Below are positions 18,050-26,598 of a stretch of DNA of 45,422 bases, one piece after another. The position numbers were made by a program, and so were the translations under genes. Each line of letters starts with the position of its first letter. Position 1 is the first letter of the stretch. The stretch covers positions 1 through 45,422 of the forward strand of contig CAWUJT010000009.1 in NCBI GenBank assembly GCA_963922715.1. Reading direction: 5' to 3'. The stretch is from CAWUJT01 sp963922715 (GTDB lineage Bacteria > Pseudomonadota > Alphaproteobacteria > Rhodobacterales > Rhodobacteraceae). The notes below the pieces were generated by a model, which saw only the letters and a list, made by a program, of their open reading frames with translations, was not told where the DNA came from and ran no database searches.

Positions 18050-18763
18050 TTGGGTTTGCAAAGGCTCATCGAAGCACTTTATCCGCCACAATGTCTGTTG
18101 TGTGAAACACGTCTGGCAGAGGGGATTGGCCTATGCCCGGACTGTCGGCGTGAGTTGGACGTGCTCAGTGGTGCCCAATGTGACCTCTGCGCTGAACCTT
18201 TGCCCGGACGTGCAGAAGCCGATTTGAAGTGTGACAGATGTCTACACAACCCACCCCCATGGAGGCGGGGCAGATCGGCATTCCGCTACGCGGGCCGGGG
18301 GCGTGATTTGGTTCTGGCGCTTAAATGGGGGGATCGGACGGACATTGCCATTCCGGCTGGCCATTGGATGGCCCAGGCTGCTGCGACGATTGTAACAGAA
18401 GACAGCCTTATCATTCCTGTGCCGCTGTATTGGATGCGCCGCGTCAAGCGAAGGTACAATCAAGCTGCTCTTCTGGGCAAGGCAATGGCTGAGGTTTCCG
18501 GGGCGGATTTTGCGGCTGAAGCTTTGCGGCGCAGATACAGCACGCGCCTTTTGGATGGGTTAAATCGGGAAGAACGATCCGAGACACTTGCGCATGCGAT
18601 TGAGACAACGGATAACCCGCAGGTCGAAGGCAGGGCTTGCGTGGTTGTGGATGATGTTTTGACCACTGGGGCCACTCTTTCGGCTTGCACAAAGGCGTTG
18701 CAGAACGCAGGGGCCGCACAAGTTGATGTGGTAACCCTAGCACGCGTTGCGTTTGGCGATTAA
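18050..18763 (+). CDS. comF: ComF-family phosphoribosyltransferase-like protein
   Basis: The 237-residue product has two N-terminal zinc-ribbon cysteine sets (C15, C18, C29, C32 and C44, C47, C61, C64) and a phosphoribosyltransferase fold ending with the PRPP loop ACVVVDDVLTTGATLSA near 201-217. ComF acts in DNA uptake in naturally competent species, but homologues occur widely and their function outside competence is unclear. The start is a TTG at 18050 with AGGGGG five bases upstream. It leads the comF-grxC-amidohydrolase-marR run. Confidence 0.88.
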   Translation: MGLQRLIEALYPPQCLLCETRLAEGIGLCPDCRRELDVLSGAQCDLCAEPLPGRAEADLKCDRCLHNPPPWRRGRSAFRYAGRGRDLVLALKWGDRTDIAIPAGHWMAQAAATIVTEDSLIIPVPLYWMRRVKRRYNQAALLGKAMAEVSGADFAAEALRRRYSTRLLDGLNREERSETLAHAIETTDNPQVEGRACVVVDDVLTTGATLSACTKALQNAGAAQVDVVTLARVAFGD

Positions 18764-18801
18764 GTAACGCATAAATGATACCGAAAAAAGAGGAGCTGAA
18801 C

Positions 18802-19059
18802 ATGCAGCCCGTAGAGATTTACACATCGCCAATCTGTGGATTTTGCCATCGCGCCAAACAATTGCTCGACTCCAAGGGTATTAATTTCACCGAATATGAT
18901 GTGTTTGCCCAGCCTGACTTGCGATCTGAGATGATCACGCGGGCCTCTGGTCGGCAAACGGTGCCGCAGATTTTCGTTGGTCAAACCCATGTCGGCGGCT
19001 GCGATGATCTCTTTGCGCTGGAGCGGGCGGGCAAATTAGACGCTTTGCTTGCTGCCTGA
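18802..19059 (+). CDS. grxC: Glutaredoxin 3
   Basis: Small dithiol oxidoreductase that uses glutathione to reduce disulfides. The 85-residue product has the active site CGFC at 12-15 (the textbook form is CPYC), the glutathione-contacting TVPQIF near 54-59 and GGCDDL. GAGGAG six to seven bases upstream supports the ATG at 18802; a start nine codons earlier is weaker. The next gene begins directly after its stop codon. Confidence 0.93.
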   Translation: MQPVEIYTSPICGFCHRAKQLLDSKGINFTEYDVFAQPDLRSEMITRASGRQTVPQIFVGQTHVGGCDDLFALERAGKLDALLAA

Positions 19060-19902
19060 ATGCGTCTTGGTCTGCTTCAATTTACGTCATCAGATCAGCC
19101 GGCAGAAAATTTAGCGCAGATTGTGCCTTTTTTTGATCAGGCACAGGACCAAAATGTGGATGTGTTGCTGACGCCGGAGGTGACGAATTGCGTCTCCACC
19201 AGTCGCAGCCATCAACGCGTGGTTCTGTCTCCAGAGGGGACTGATCCAACACTTACCGGATTACGCGCGGCTGCCCGCCGAACCAGTCTTTGGACCCTCA
19301 TCGGCTCTTTGGCTTTGAAAACGGACGATCCCCAAGGCCGCTTTGCCAATCGATCGTTTTTGCTTGATGCGCAGGGGGACATTCGGGCGCGATACGATAA
19401 AATTCATATGTTCGATGTCTCCGTTTCAGAAGCGGAAACCTATCGGGAAAGTGCAAGCTACCGCCCTGGGACTGAGGCTGTCTTGGCCAAAACGCCCTGG
19501 GCCATACTTGGCCTGACAATCTGCTATGATCTGCGGTTTCCCCATCTGTTCCGAAGTTTGGCGCAAGCAGGGGCAGAGATTGTCACCGTGCCGTCCGCCT
19601 TTTCCCCCGCCACGGGTCCCGCCCATTGGGAGGTTTTGTTGCGCGCCCGCGCGATTGAAAATGGTGTTTTTGTCGTTGCCCCTGCACAAACCGGCTCCCA
19701 TGCCATCTCACGGGGACGCCCACGGGACACGTATGGATATTCTTTGGTTGTGGGGCCTTGGGGGGATGTGTTGCTGGACGCGGGACCTGAGCCCGGGCTT
19801 TATGTTTGCGACATCGATTTGGAAGAGGTCGCTTTGGCCCGCAGAAAAATTCCCGCAATTCACAGCAGCGGACCCTTTGCCGGACCTGTTCTTGATGAAT
19901 GA
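19060..19902 (+). CDS. Carbon-nitrogen hydrolase (nitrilase superfamily, Nit1/Nit2-like)
   Basis: The 280-residue product has the Glu-Lys-Cys catalytic triad of the superfamily: E40 in LTPEVTN, K114 in RYDKIHMFD and C155 in GLTICYDLRFPHLF. The closest group is the Nit1/Nit2 type, which hydrolyses omega-amides such as deaminated glutathione; the position right after glutaredoxin fits that glutathione-repair role, though this is inference. The ATG follows the grxC stop with no gap. Confidence 0.88.
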   Translation: MRLGLLQFTSSDQPAENLAQIVPFFDQAQDQNVDVLLTPEVTNCVSTSRSHQRVVLSPEGTDPTLTGLRAAARRTSLWTLIGSLALKTDDPQGRFANRSFLLDAQGDIRARYDKIHMFDVSVSEAETYRESASYRPGTEAVLAKTPWAILGLTICYDLRFPHLFRSLAQAGAEIVTVPSAFSPATGPAHWEVLLRARAIENGVFVVAPAQTGSHAISRGRPRDTYGYSLVVGPWGDVLLDAGPEPGLYVCDIDLEEVALARRKIPAIHSSGPFAGPVLDE

Positions 19903-20335
19903 AGAGGTCAACGCCCTTGCTGCTGCGCTCTTCTCTGAGGTGATCAGCGCTGAACAGCTGACACGCAACAGGTTAAGTAAAGTGCTTCCCAAAGGCATGG
20001 AGCTTAGCCATTTTGCGGTCTTGAACTATCTGGCTTATATCCGAGAAGAACGCACACCTGCGCAGCTCGCAGGCGCGTTTCACGTGACCCGTGGTGCGAT
20101 GACAAACACGCTTGGGAAACTTGAGGTTGCGGGCTACGTGCATATTCGCCCCGATTGGGAAGATGCCCGCCGGAAAATGGTGGCCATCAGCTCTGCGGGA
20201 TTGGCCGCGCGGGACGCGGCGCTATTGGCGATTTTGCCACTTCTTACGCAGGTTGTTGAAAACATCGGGCCGTCTGACGTGCGGACGGCCATTCCCGTTT
20301 TGCGGCAAATCAGACGTCAGTTCTCAGAAGGTTGA
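19895..20335 (+). CDS. MarR-family transcriptional regulator
   Basis: The 146-residue product has a winged helix-turn-helix, with ERTPAQLAGAFHVTRGAMTNTLGKLEVAGYVHIRPDWEDARRK as recognition helix and wing (about 52-95), and flanking dimerisation helices. The ligand is unknown. The ATG at 19895 lies inside the last three codons of the amidohydrolase gene, an eight-base overlap, so it is probably coupled to that operon. Its end overlaps the convergent ubiG end by 19 bases. Confidence 0.85.
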   Translation: MNEEVNALAAALFSEVISAEQLTRNRLSKVLPKGMELSHFAVLNYLAYIREERTPAQLAGAFHVTRGAMTNTLGKLEVAGYVHIRPDWEDARRKMVAISSAGLAARDAALLAILPLLTQVVENIGPSDVRTAIPVLRQIRRQFSEG

Positions 20336-21066
20336 GGTTTGACGCTGGCAGTCACGTAATTCACACTCAAATCCCGTGCTGAAATGCGCCAGGACCATGT
20401 CAAAGGGTTGAATTGGAACCCCTTTTTGTCCACAGGTTTCAGTCCTGCTTGCTGCAACAGATCGTAAAGCTCATCCGGGGTGATAAACTTGGACCATTCA
20501 TGTGTGCCTTTCGGCAACCACCGCATCACATATTCAGCGCCCACTATCGCCATGACATAGCTTTTCGGATTACGGTTGAGGGTAGAGCAGATCATCATTC
20601 CACCTGGTTTGAGCAATTGCTGGCACGCCGTCAAATAAGCCAGAGGATCTGCCACATGCTCAACAACCTCCATATTGAGGATCACATCAAACGGCGCTTC
20701 GTCCCCTGCGACAAGGTCTTCGGCGCTGGTATGACGGTAATCGATTTCAAGCCCAGATGATTGCGCATGCACCTGGGCCACGGGAATATTGCGCGCGGCG
20801 GCATCGACGCCCACAACCTCTGCCCCAAGTCGTGCCATAGGCTCTGACAACAGGCCCCCGCCACAGCCGATATCCAAAAGACGCAAGCCAGCGAAAGGTG
20901 TTGCTGTGGTGCGATCACGGTCAAATTCCATGGCAATTTGGCTGGTGATGTAATCAAGCCGACAAGGGTTGAGCATATGGAGCGGCTTGAATTTACCCTC
21001 TGTGTCCCACCATTCTTCGGCCATCGCTTCGAATTTTGCAATTTCATCAGCATCTATCGTTGTCAT
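20317..21066 (-). CDS. ubiG: Ubiquinone biosynthesis O-methyltransferase UbiG
   Basis: Methylates the two hydroxyl groups made during ubiquinone synthesis. The 249-residue product has the SAM loop LLDIGCGGGLLSEPMA (DIGCGGG at 65-71), NMEVVEHVADPLAYL, STLNRNPKSYVMAIVGAEY and LPKGTHEWSKFITP, all typical of UbiG. Two ATGs stand in tandem at 21069 and 21066; GGAG is better spaced for the second. The starts of ubiG and pip are divergent, about 45 bases apart. Confidence 0.95.
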   Translation of the reverse strand: MTTIDADEIAKFEAMAEEWWDTEGKFKPLHMLNPCRLDYITSQIAMEFDRDRTTATPFAGLRLLDIGCGGGLLSEPMARLGAEVVGVDAAARNIPVAQVHAQSSGLEIDYRHTSAEDLVAGDEAPFDVILNMEVVEHVADPLAYLTACQQLLKPGGMMICSTLNRNPKSYVMAIVGAEYVMRWLPKGTHEWSKFITPDELYDLLQQAGLKPVDKKGFQFNPLTWSWRISARDLSVNYVTASVKPQPSEN

Positions 21067-21113
21067 CATTATGCTCCATGGCTTAGTCTCATTCAAAGAT
21101 ATATAGATCACAA

Positions 21114-22100
21114 ATGCAGCAAAACCCGGCCTCAAACCGCAATACTGGAAATCTTTTCCCGCCACTTGATCCTTTTGATCAAATGCGTCTGGATGTCGGG
21201 GATGGCCATACAGTTTATGTCGAGCAATGCGGCACACCGCACGGCTTGCCGGTGATCGTCTTGCATGGCGGCCCGGGCGGTGGGTGCTCACCTGCGATGC
21301 GGCGGTACTTTGACCCGAAGGTTTGGCGTATCATCCTGTTCGATCAGCGCGGCTGTGGCCGCTCTCGCCCATATGCATCTGTTGCTGTGAACACAACATG
21401 GCACCTGGTTGCGGACATTGAACGCATTCGCAATGCGCTTGGCGTAAATCGTTGGGCCGTTTTTGGCGGCTCTTGGGGGGCGACACTGGCCCTGGCGTAC
21501 GCGATCTCACACCCTGAACGCGTTGGCTATCTGGCCCTAAGGGGGGTGTTTTTGATGATGCAACGTGAGTTGGACTGGTTTTACAGCGGCGGGGCCGGGC
21601 AATTCTGGCCCGAGGCTTGGGCAAAATTCCTCAGCCCTCTGCCAGAACGCGCCCCTCAAGATGTGATTGCGGCCTATAGCAAACATCTCTTTTCAGGTGA
21701 TTTGAGAGAGGAAACACGGTTTGCTCGGTACTGGGCCGCTTGGGAGAACAGGCTGGCCTCGATGCGCAACACAGGCCACGATGGTGAAAGCCCGGGAGAA
21801 TATGCGCGGGCTTTTGCGCGGCTCGAATGCCATTATTTTCTACACAAAGGCTGGTTTGAGGCCGATGGATGGTTGCTCAACAATATTAAGGCGATTTCCG
21901 ATATCCCTGGGGTGATTGTCCAGGGGCGCTATGATATGATTTGTCCGCCCCGGTCTGCCTATGACTTGGCGCAAGTCTGGAAGCGTGGCGATTTGAAGAT
22001 CGTTCCGAACGCTGGCCATGCTTTGAGTGAACCGGGCATTTCCCGAGAACTGGTGCAGGCCATGGTAAACGCGGCCTCTGATGATCTCGGCTTGGCGTGA
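21114..22100 (+). CDS. pip: Proline iminopeptidase
   Basis: Alpha/beta hydrolase that removes N-terminal proline from peptides. The 328-residue product has the oxyanion segment HGGPGGGCSP (51-60), DQRGCGRSRP (77-86), the nucleophile elbow GGSWG with Ser120, the acid in QGRYDMICPP and the histidine in NAGHALSEPG. The N terminus (LFPPLDPFDQ) matches the family start. I see no good ribosome site, so the transcript may be nearly leaderless. Its 3' end is six bases from that of the convergent hydrolase. Confidence 0.92.
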   Translation: MQQNPASNRNTGNLFPPLDPFDQMRLDVGDGHTVYVEQCGTPHGLPVIVLHGGPGGGCSPAMRRYFDPKVWRIILFDQRGCGRSRPYASVAVNTTWHLVADIERIRNALGVNRWAVFGGSWGATLALAYAISHPERVGYLALRGVFLMMQRELDWFYSGGAGQFWPEAWAKFLSPLPERAPQDVIAAYSKHLFSGDLREETRFARYWAAWENRLASMRNTGHDGESPGEYARAFARLECHYFLHKGWFEADGWLLNNIKAISDIPGVIVQGRYDMICPPRSAYDLAQVWKRGDLKIVPNAGHALSEPGISRELVQAMVNAASDDLGLA

Positions 22101-22106
22101 TCTGCG

Positions 22107-23030
22107 CTAGTCTTTCGGGGCAAAGAGTGCGCCCATAACAGCGGTAACGTGACGGTGCGGGAGATCGTGACTGGCCTCTGCAAGCACGACTTGGCGCGCT
22201 TTGGGGTTTGCTTTTTCTAAGCGCTTATGTGCTGTTGCAGGGATGACATCATCTTCTTCGCCCCAGAGGGCAACGACAGGAATATCAAAACCTGCGATTT
22301 TTTGGTGATAGCTGTCCTGAGGCTTATTGATGAAGGCGCGTATAGATTTCAACACCGCAGGGAGATAGCCGACATAATGAGTTTCGTCCTTTGCGCGTGC
22401 AGAGAAATCTTGCACGTAACTCAATCCAAGCGATCTATCGATCTTTTGCCGCAAGATATAGCCCCCAAATGTCAGCATGGCCCAATCTCCAAAACCAAGG
22501 ATCTTGGCACAGTTTTCCAGAAATGGACCCAGATCAGACCCAAGCCCGGCCGAGGCCATGAGGATCAAATGCTCTACACGCTGTGGATTGTACGCCGCGA
22601 ACGCCGTGGCAATAGCCCCCCCCATAGAATATCCCAAGAGTGTGACCGGTGCTGTGATCTTCAAGGTGTCCAGAAGATCAGCGAGTTGCTGGGTATAGAA
22701 CGCTTCATCATGCGCTCCCTCGGGCCGGTCGGAAAACCCGCGGCCATAAAGATCGTAACGCAGAACACGATACCCGTGGTTGATCAGTTCCGGGGCGAGC
22801 GCATCAAACACGAAAGATGGTGTGGTCACGCCATGAATGAGTACAAACAAAGGGGCATCGTCTGGCCCTTCCAGTTGATAATGTGTTTTGCCTTGGCGAA
22901 GCTCAACAATCTCCCCCGGCGCAATGGCGCGCATCACATCATCCATCGGCTCTTCGGTGAATTTAATCACCACATAGGCCATCACCGCGACCGTCAGCAG
23001 CAGAAGCGTGAGGCCGATCACGCTTGTCAT
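22107..23030 (-). CDS. Membrane-anchored alpha/beta hydrolase
   Basis: The 307-residue product begins with a hydrophobic segment (about 4-24) that should anchor it in the inner membrane. An alpha/beta hydrolase domain follows with HGVTTPSF, RYDLYGRGFSDRP, the nucleophile elbow GYSMGGA, the acid in WGEEDDVIP and the histidine in EASHDLPHRH. The substrate cannot be told. Its ATG overlaps the stop of the ornithine-cyclodeaminase-like gene (ATGA), so it is the last gene of a coupled trio. Confidence 0.82.
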   Translation of the reverse strand: MTSVIGLTLLLLTVAVMAYVVIKFTEEPMDDVMRAIAPGEIVELRQGKTHYQLEGPDDAPLFVLIHGVTTPSFVFDALAPELINHGYRVLRYDLYGRGFSDRPEGAHDEAFYTQQLADLLDTLKITAPVTLLGYSMGGAIATAFAAYNPQRVEHLILMASAGLGSDLGPFLENCAKILGFGDWAMLTFGGYILRQKIDRSLGLSYVQDFSARAKDETHYVGYLPAVLKSIRAFINKPQDSYHQKIAGFDIPVVALWGEEDDVIPATAHKRLEKANPKARQVVLAEASHDLPHRHVTAVMGALFAPKD

Positions 23031-23929
23031 GACAGCGCATCCAGAATGTAGCGTGCGGTCATCAGATCAAGATGCGCGCCACCGCCGTTTTTGAACAGGG
23101 TAATCGACGGTTGCGGTGACCTGATCCAGACTTGGGTATCATAGTAATCCCCGACGATATCCTGTGCCGTGATTGCGCCGGATTTGATCGCCAGATCAAT
23201 CTCGCCAATATGGCCGAGGGTTGTGTCCCGGCTATCCACGAAAATATGGGACCGTTCTAGGGCGCGATCATCCGCTTCCCGCATATCCGGGCGGTAGGCC
23301 CCGATAAGATCGATATGCTGTCCCGGGCGAAGCCAGTCGCCTTTCAGGATCGGTGTCCGCGCCATGGTGGCGCAGGTCACAATATCGGCCTTTGTCACGG
23401 CCTCTTGCAGGTTGGTCACAGGGGTGCAGGCATTCGCTTTGGCGAATTGATCGCCTTTTTGCGTGTCCCGCGCCCAGACCCAAAATTCTGCGCCTGGAAA
23501 GCCCGCTGCATAGGCTTGCCGTAGGCTTTGGGCCACTGTTCCGGCCCCAATGATCAAGATCACACGGCTGTCAGGATTGGCCAAACGCCGTGCGGCCAAC
23601 AGCGAATCTGCAGCCGTTTTCCATTTTGTCAGCAGAGCGAAATCCATCCATGCCGTTAAAATGCCTGTTCTATCGTTGAAAAGACTGACACCGCCGCCGA
23701 TGGTTGGCAAATTCTTAGCTGCATTGTCTGGGAAGACCGTCGCCGTTTTCACCAAAGCCCCGAGCCCATCAATCCAGGCCGTGCGACTGAGAAGTGCATC
23801 GTCTCCGCGCCGGAGCAAACTGTCGTCCAGTTTTGCACGTGGCAGCAAGTGGCCCTCTGTGATTGCGTCACACAGGTCAAGCCAATCTAGGGCCTCTTCC
23901 GCCTCCCAGCCGATAAAGGGGATTGTCAT
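23027..23929 (-). CDS. Ornithine cyclodeaminase / mu-crystallin family protein
   Basis: The 300-residue product has the family lysine in VKTATVFPDN (K61), the Rossmann loop IIGAGTVAQSLRQAY (127-140) and the segments ADIVTCATMARTPIL and HIDLIGAYRPDMREAD. Members include ornithine cyclodeaminase, alanine dehydrogenase and ketimine reductases; motif reading does not decide between them. The ATG at 23929 overlaps the stop of the HAD gene, and a longer reading would run into that gene. Confidence 0.85.
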   Translation of the reverse strand: MTIPFIGWEAEEALDWLDLCDAITEGHLLPRAKLDDSLLRRGDDALLSRTAWIDGLGALVKTATVFPDNAAKNLPTIGGGVSLFNDRTGILTAWMDFALLTKWKTAADSLLAARRLANPDSRVILIIGAGTVAQSLRQAYAAGFPGAEFWVWARDTQKGDQFAKANACTPVTNLQEAVTKADIVTCATMARTPILKGDWLRPGQHIDLIGAYRPDMREADDRALERSHIFVDSRDTTLGHIGEIDLAIKSGAITAQDIVGDYYDTQVWIRSPQPSITLFKNGGGAHLDLMTARYILDALS

Positions 23930-24546
23930 CGCACGGCCTCCTCTGGGGTCAACAATCCATGGCGGATCAAACTTTCTGCCCATCCCTTGGGTGTTTTGAA
24001 ATGATGGGTTTGCCATCCGCGCGCGCGGGCGGCGGCCACATTATCCACACGATCATCGGTAAAGAGTAAATGTATCGGGTCTATGCCGCAATGTGCTTCG
24101 ACCATTTCATAAATCCGTGGATCGGGTTTGATCACCCCCATATGCCCCGAGACATAGGCATGATCGAATTCATTGAGAAACGTATAGATGGCAGTGGCCT
24201 CTGCAAAAGTCTCTACCCCGAAATTCGTCAGTGCAAATACGGGTACGCCCTTGACCTTCAAGGCACGCATCAGATGTACAGACAGCGGGATGACGGGGCT
24301 CGCAAGTTTGATCCAGTTGTCATGCCAGTCGCGGATTTCTTGCGCAAATTCGGGGTAGGCAACCTCGGTCTCCCGTAGGACTGTGTGAAAGTTTTCCCCC
24401 TTATCGACACGGTCGTTCATGCCATGCAAATCAACCGCTTTGAAAAGCGCCTCTCGCCGTGCTGGGCCATAGTGCCGATTAAAGTAGACCTCAGGCTGCC
24501 ATTCGATCAGCACATTCCCAATGTCAAAAATAACAGCTTCAATCAT
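23926..24546 (-). CDS. HAD-superfamily hydrolase, FDxGNV subgroup
   Basis: The 206-residue product has motif I FDIGNVLIEW (nucleophile D8, with glycine in place of the usual second aspartate), motif II ALTNFG, the motif III lysine in GVIKPDPRIYE and motif IV LLFTDDRVDNV. The FDxGNV pattern occurs in YihX-type sugar-phosphate phosphatases, so activity is plausible; the substrate is unknown. The ATG at 24546 is supported by AGGT about nine bases upstream. A perfect palindrome lies 22 bases upstream. Coupled to the next gene by ATGA. Confidence 0.85.
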   Translation of the reverse strand: MIEAVIFDIGNVLIEWQPEVYFNRHYGPARREALFKAVDLHGMNDRVDKGENFHTVLRETEVAYPEFAQEIRDWHDNWIKLASPVIPLSVHLMRALKVKGVPVFALTNFGVETFAEATAIYTFLNEFDHAYVSGHMGVIKPDPRIYEMVEAHCGIDPIHLLFTDDRVDNVAAARARGWQTHHFKTPKGWAESLIRHGLLTPEEAVR

Positions 24547-24567
24547 TGTGCATACACCTAGCTCCGC

Positions 24568-24579
24568 CAAACGCGTTTG
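24568..24579. promoter_or_regulatory. Twelve-base palindrome upstream of the HAD gene
   Basis: CAAACGCGTTTG is a perfect inverted repeat with a CG-centred core like LacI-family operators. It lies between the AEC carrier gene and the coupled HAD/cyclodeaminase/hydrolase trio. No LacI-type regulator is encoded in the window, so its use as an operator is a guess. Confidence 0.3.
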
Positions 24580-24607
24580 CATTATCTTAGTGTGATTATC
24601 GCCCCGC

Positions 24608-25537
24608 TTACAGGGCTAAAAGCCCCCCGATCACAAAGGATAGGGTGACGATTGAAACACAGGTTGATATCAGAATGGAGGCCGCGACGCGCTGTGGCGC
24701 AATGCCATAGTGCTGGGCAAGAATATAGACGTTGCCCGCAACAGGAAGGGCTGCAGAAGACACCATGACCGTTGCGGCAAAAAGGTCTACTGTAAAAACG
24801 CCAAAGGCGAAGAAGGCCACAAAAAGAGGATGCAGAACGAGTTTACAAAACGCCAGCCAACTTGGAATGCTGAGGTTTTCTGCCGATTTGGATGCCAAAG
24901 ACGCGCCTATCGCAAAAAGCGCCCCTGGTGTGGCCGCAGCCCCCAAGATCACAAGTGTATCATAGACAGGCGCAGGCAAGTTCAACCCAGTCATCGACCA
25001 CAAAAGGCCCAATGCGATGGACACCACCATGGGGTTTTTCAACAAGCCCAGTCCGACAACCGCAAAGATCGAGACAGACATCCGCCCTTGTCTTGAGGCG
25101 GTTATGAGGATCACAATCAGGGACGAAAAGACAATCAAGTCTGCCGAGAGTATCATCAGCATCGGCCCGGCAGAGGCCTCCCCAAGCAGCACCACAAACA
25201 TCGGTATGCCCAAAAACCCAACGTTCCCGATCGTGGCTGTCTGTGCCTCAACCGCCACCTCTGCAACTTTGAGGCCACGCAGAAACGCCACAGCTGTGGC
25301 AAGAAGATAAACGCTGAATGTTCCGCACAGATATGCCATCACAAATCGTGCATCAAAAATGTCCCCAATCGACAGTGTCGCAGCAAAATTGAACAACATC
25401 GCCGACAGCGCGAAGTAAAACACGAATTTGGTGATGTAGGCTGTGGCCTCTTGAGTGAAAAAGCGCGTCAGCCCTGAGACATAGCCAAGGGCGATCAGTG
25501 CAAAAAAGGGCGCGGTTTTGAGAAAAATCTCCAACAT
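24608..25537 (-). CDS. AEC-family (auxin efflux carrier) transporter
   Basis: The 309-residue product is almost wholly hydrophobic, with about ten membrane segments. It has the AEC signatures TATIGNVGFLGIPMFVVLLGE in the first half and SAALPVAGNVYILAQHYG in the second. Bacterial members export or take up malonate or other small organic anions. The gene precedes the HAD trio on the same strand by 61 bases and could supply or remove its substrate, but nothing in the sequence fixes which. Confidence 0.87.
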   Translation of the reverse strand: MLEIFLKTAPFFALIALGYVSGLTRFFTQEATAYITKFVFYFALSAMLFNFAATLSIGDIFDARFVMAYLCGTFSVYLLATAVAFLRGLKVAEVAVEAQTATIGNVGFLGIPMFVVLLGEASAGPMLMILSADLIVFSSLIVILITASRQGRMSVSIFAVVGLGLLKNPMVVSIALGLLWSMTGLNLPAPVYDTLVILGAAATPGALFAIGASLASKSAENLSIPSWLAFCKLVLHPLFVAFFAFGVFTVDLFAATVMVSSAALPVAGNVYILAQHYGIAPQRVAASILISTCVSIVTLSFVIGGLLAL

Positions 25538-25586
25538 GATTTGCGCCTACCGCGGGAACACGGAAATTGCCAGGGTTGATAGCACC

Positions 25587-26564
25587 CTAGCCAGAGCCGA
25601 TGAGGATCCCCGCTGCCAAAACCAATGCCCCACCTAAAACCACCTGCAGTGTGGCCCGCAAAAACGGTGTGTCCATGTAGCGGTTTTGGATCCAAGCGAT
25701 CGCCCAAAGCTCGATGAACACAACGATGACGGCAATCACGGTGGCCGTCCAAAAGTTAGGTATCAGGTATGGTAGAGCATGGCCAAGACCGCCCAATGTT
25801 GTCATCACGCCAGAGGCAATGCCGCGTTTCCAGGGCGCCCCGCGACCCGAGATTTCCCCATCGTCTGAGGCAGCCTCAGTAAAGCCCATGGAAATTCCAG
25901 CGCCAACTGAAGCTGCCAGGCCCACAAGGAAGGTTGTCCAGGTGTCTTGGGTGGCAAAAGCAACAGCAAAGATCGGGGCCAATGTCGAGACTGAACCATC
26001 CATCAACCCGGCCAATCCCGGTTGTACCCAGGTCAGAACAAACTGACGATGTGCCTTTTCGTCCTCTGAGCTTTGCACATCTTCCCCTAGATGCTGTGCT
26101 CTTAAATCACCGGCTAAGGTCTCGTGATTGGCTTCTGCTGCCGCTAAATCGCCCAAAAGTTTGCGCGTGTCTGCGTCAGAAGTATTTTGGGCGGCTTTGA
26201 CATAAAACCTATGGGCATCGCTTTCCATCGCTTCGGCCTCGGAACGGATCCGATCCAGGCCAAGGTTTTCCACCAGCCAGACAGGACGCCGGGCGTAGAA
26301 GCCCGCAACGTGTTCGCGTCGAATAAGTGGGATCACATCGCCAAAACGTTTCTGGTGAAGCTCTATAAGCTTACGTCTGTGGATGTCTTCCTCCTCTGCC
26401 ATACCATCAAAGATCTTGGCACTATCGGGAAATTCATCCCGAAGGCTCTCGGCATAGCTGCGGTAGATCCGCCCATCGTCCTCCTCAGAGGAAATCGCCA
26501 GGGCCAGAACCTCTTGTTCGCTAAGATCAGAAAAACGGCGCCGATAACTGAGAGAGGGAAGCAT
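25587..26564 (-). CDS. mbfA: Membrane-bound ferritin MbfA (ferritin-like + VIT1/CCC1 domains)
   Basis: Iron exporter known from Bradyrhizobium and Agrobacterium that protects against iron and peroxide. The 325-residue product has an N-terminal ferritin-like four-helix domain (about 1-160) with metal-binding SSEEDDGRIY, EEEDIHRRK and AAEANHETL motifs. A VIT1/CCC1-type membrane domain follows with QPGLAGLMDGSVSTLAP, VGAGISMGFTEAASDDG and three further hydrophobic segments. I chose the ATG at 26564, preceded by GGATGG and matching the family N terminus; an ATG three codons earlier is possible. Its promoter is covered by an Irr-like box. It lies 103 bases downstream of a GNAT gene. Confidence 0.9.
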   Translation of the reverse strand: MLPSLSYRRRFSDLSEQEVLALAISSEEDDGRIYRSYAESLRDEFPDSAKIFDGMAEEEDIHRRKLIELHQKRFGDVIPLIRREHVAGFYARRPVWLVENLGLDRIRSEAEAMESDAHRFYVKAAQNTSDADTRKLLGDLAAAEANHETLAGDLRAQHLGEDVQSSEDEKAHRQFVLTWVQPGLAGLMDGSVSTLAPIFAVAFATQDTWTTFLVGLAASVGAGISMGFTEAASDDGEISGRGAPWKRGIASGVMTTLGGLGHALPYLIPNFWTATVIAVIVVFIELWAIAWIQNRYMDTPFLRATLQVVLGGALVLAAGILIGSG

Positions 26565-26575
26565 TGTGTCCATCC

Positions 26576-26598
26576 ATATTTAGATTGATTCTAAATAT
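26576..26598 (-). promoter_or_regulatory. Irr-type iron control element in the mbfA promoter
   Basis: A perfect inverted repeat, ATATTTAGA and TCTAAATAT separated by five bases, ends 11 bases before the chosen mbfA start. The core TTTAGA-N5-TCTAAA fits the Irr box (ICE) as I remember it from alphaproteobacterial iron regulons, where mbfA is a known Irr target. Confidence 0.75.

Noticed and set aside
21168..21184. FNR-like TTGAT...ATCAA sequence
   Set aside because: It lies within the coding region of pip, codes for conserved residues of the family N terminus and is not at a promoter position.
23926..24546. HAD protein lacks the second aspartate of motif I, suggesting loss of activity
   Set aside because: The FDxGNV form is normal for a known active subgroup (YihX-like), so the change is not evidence of inactivation.
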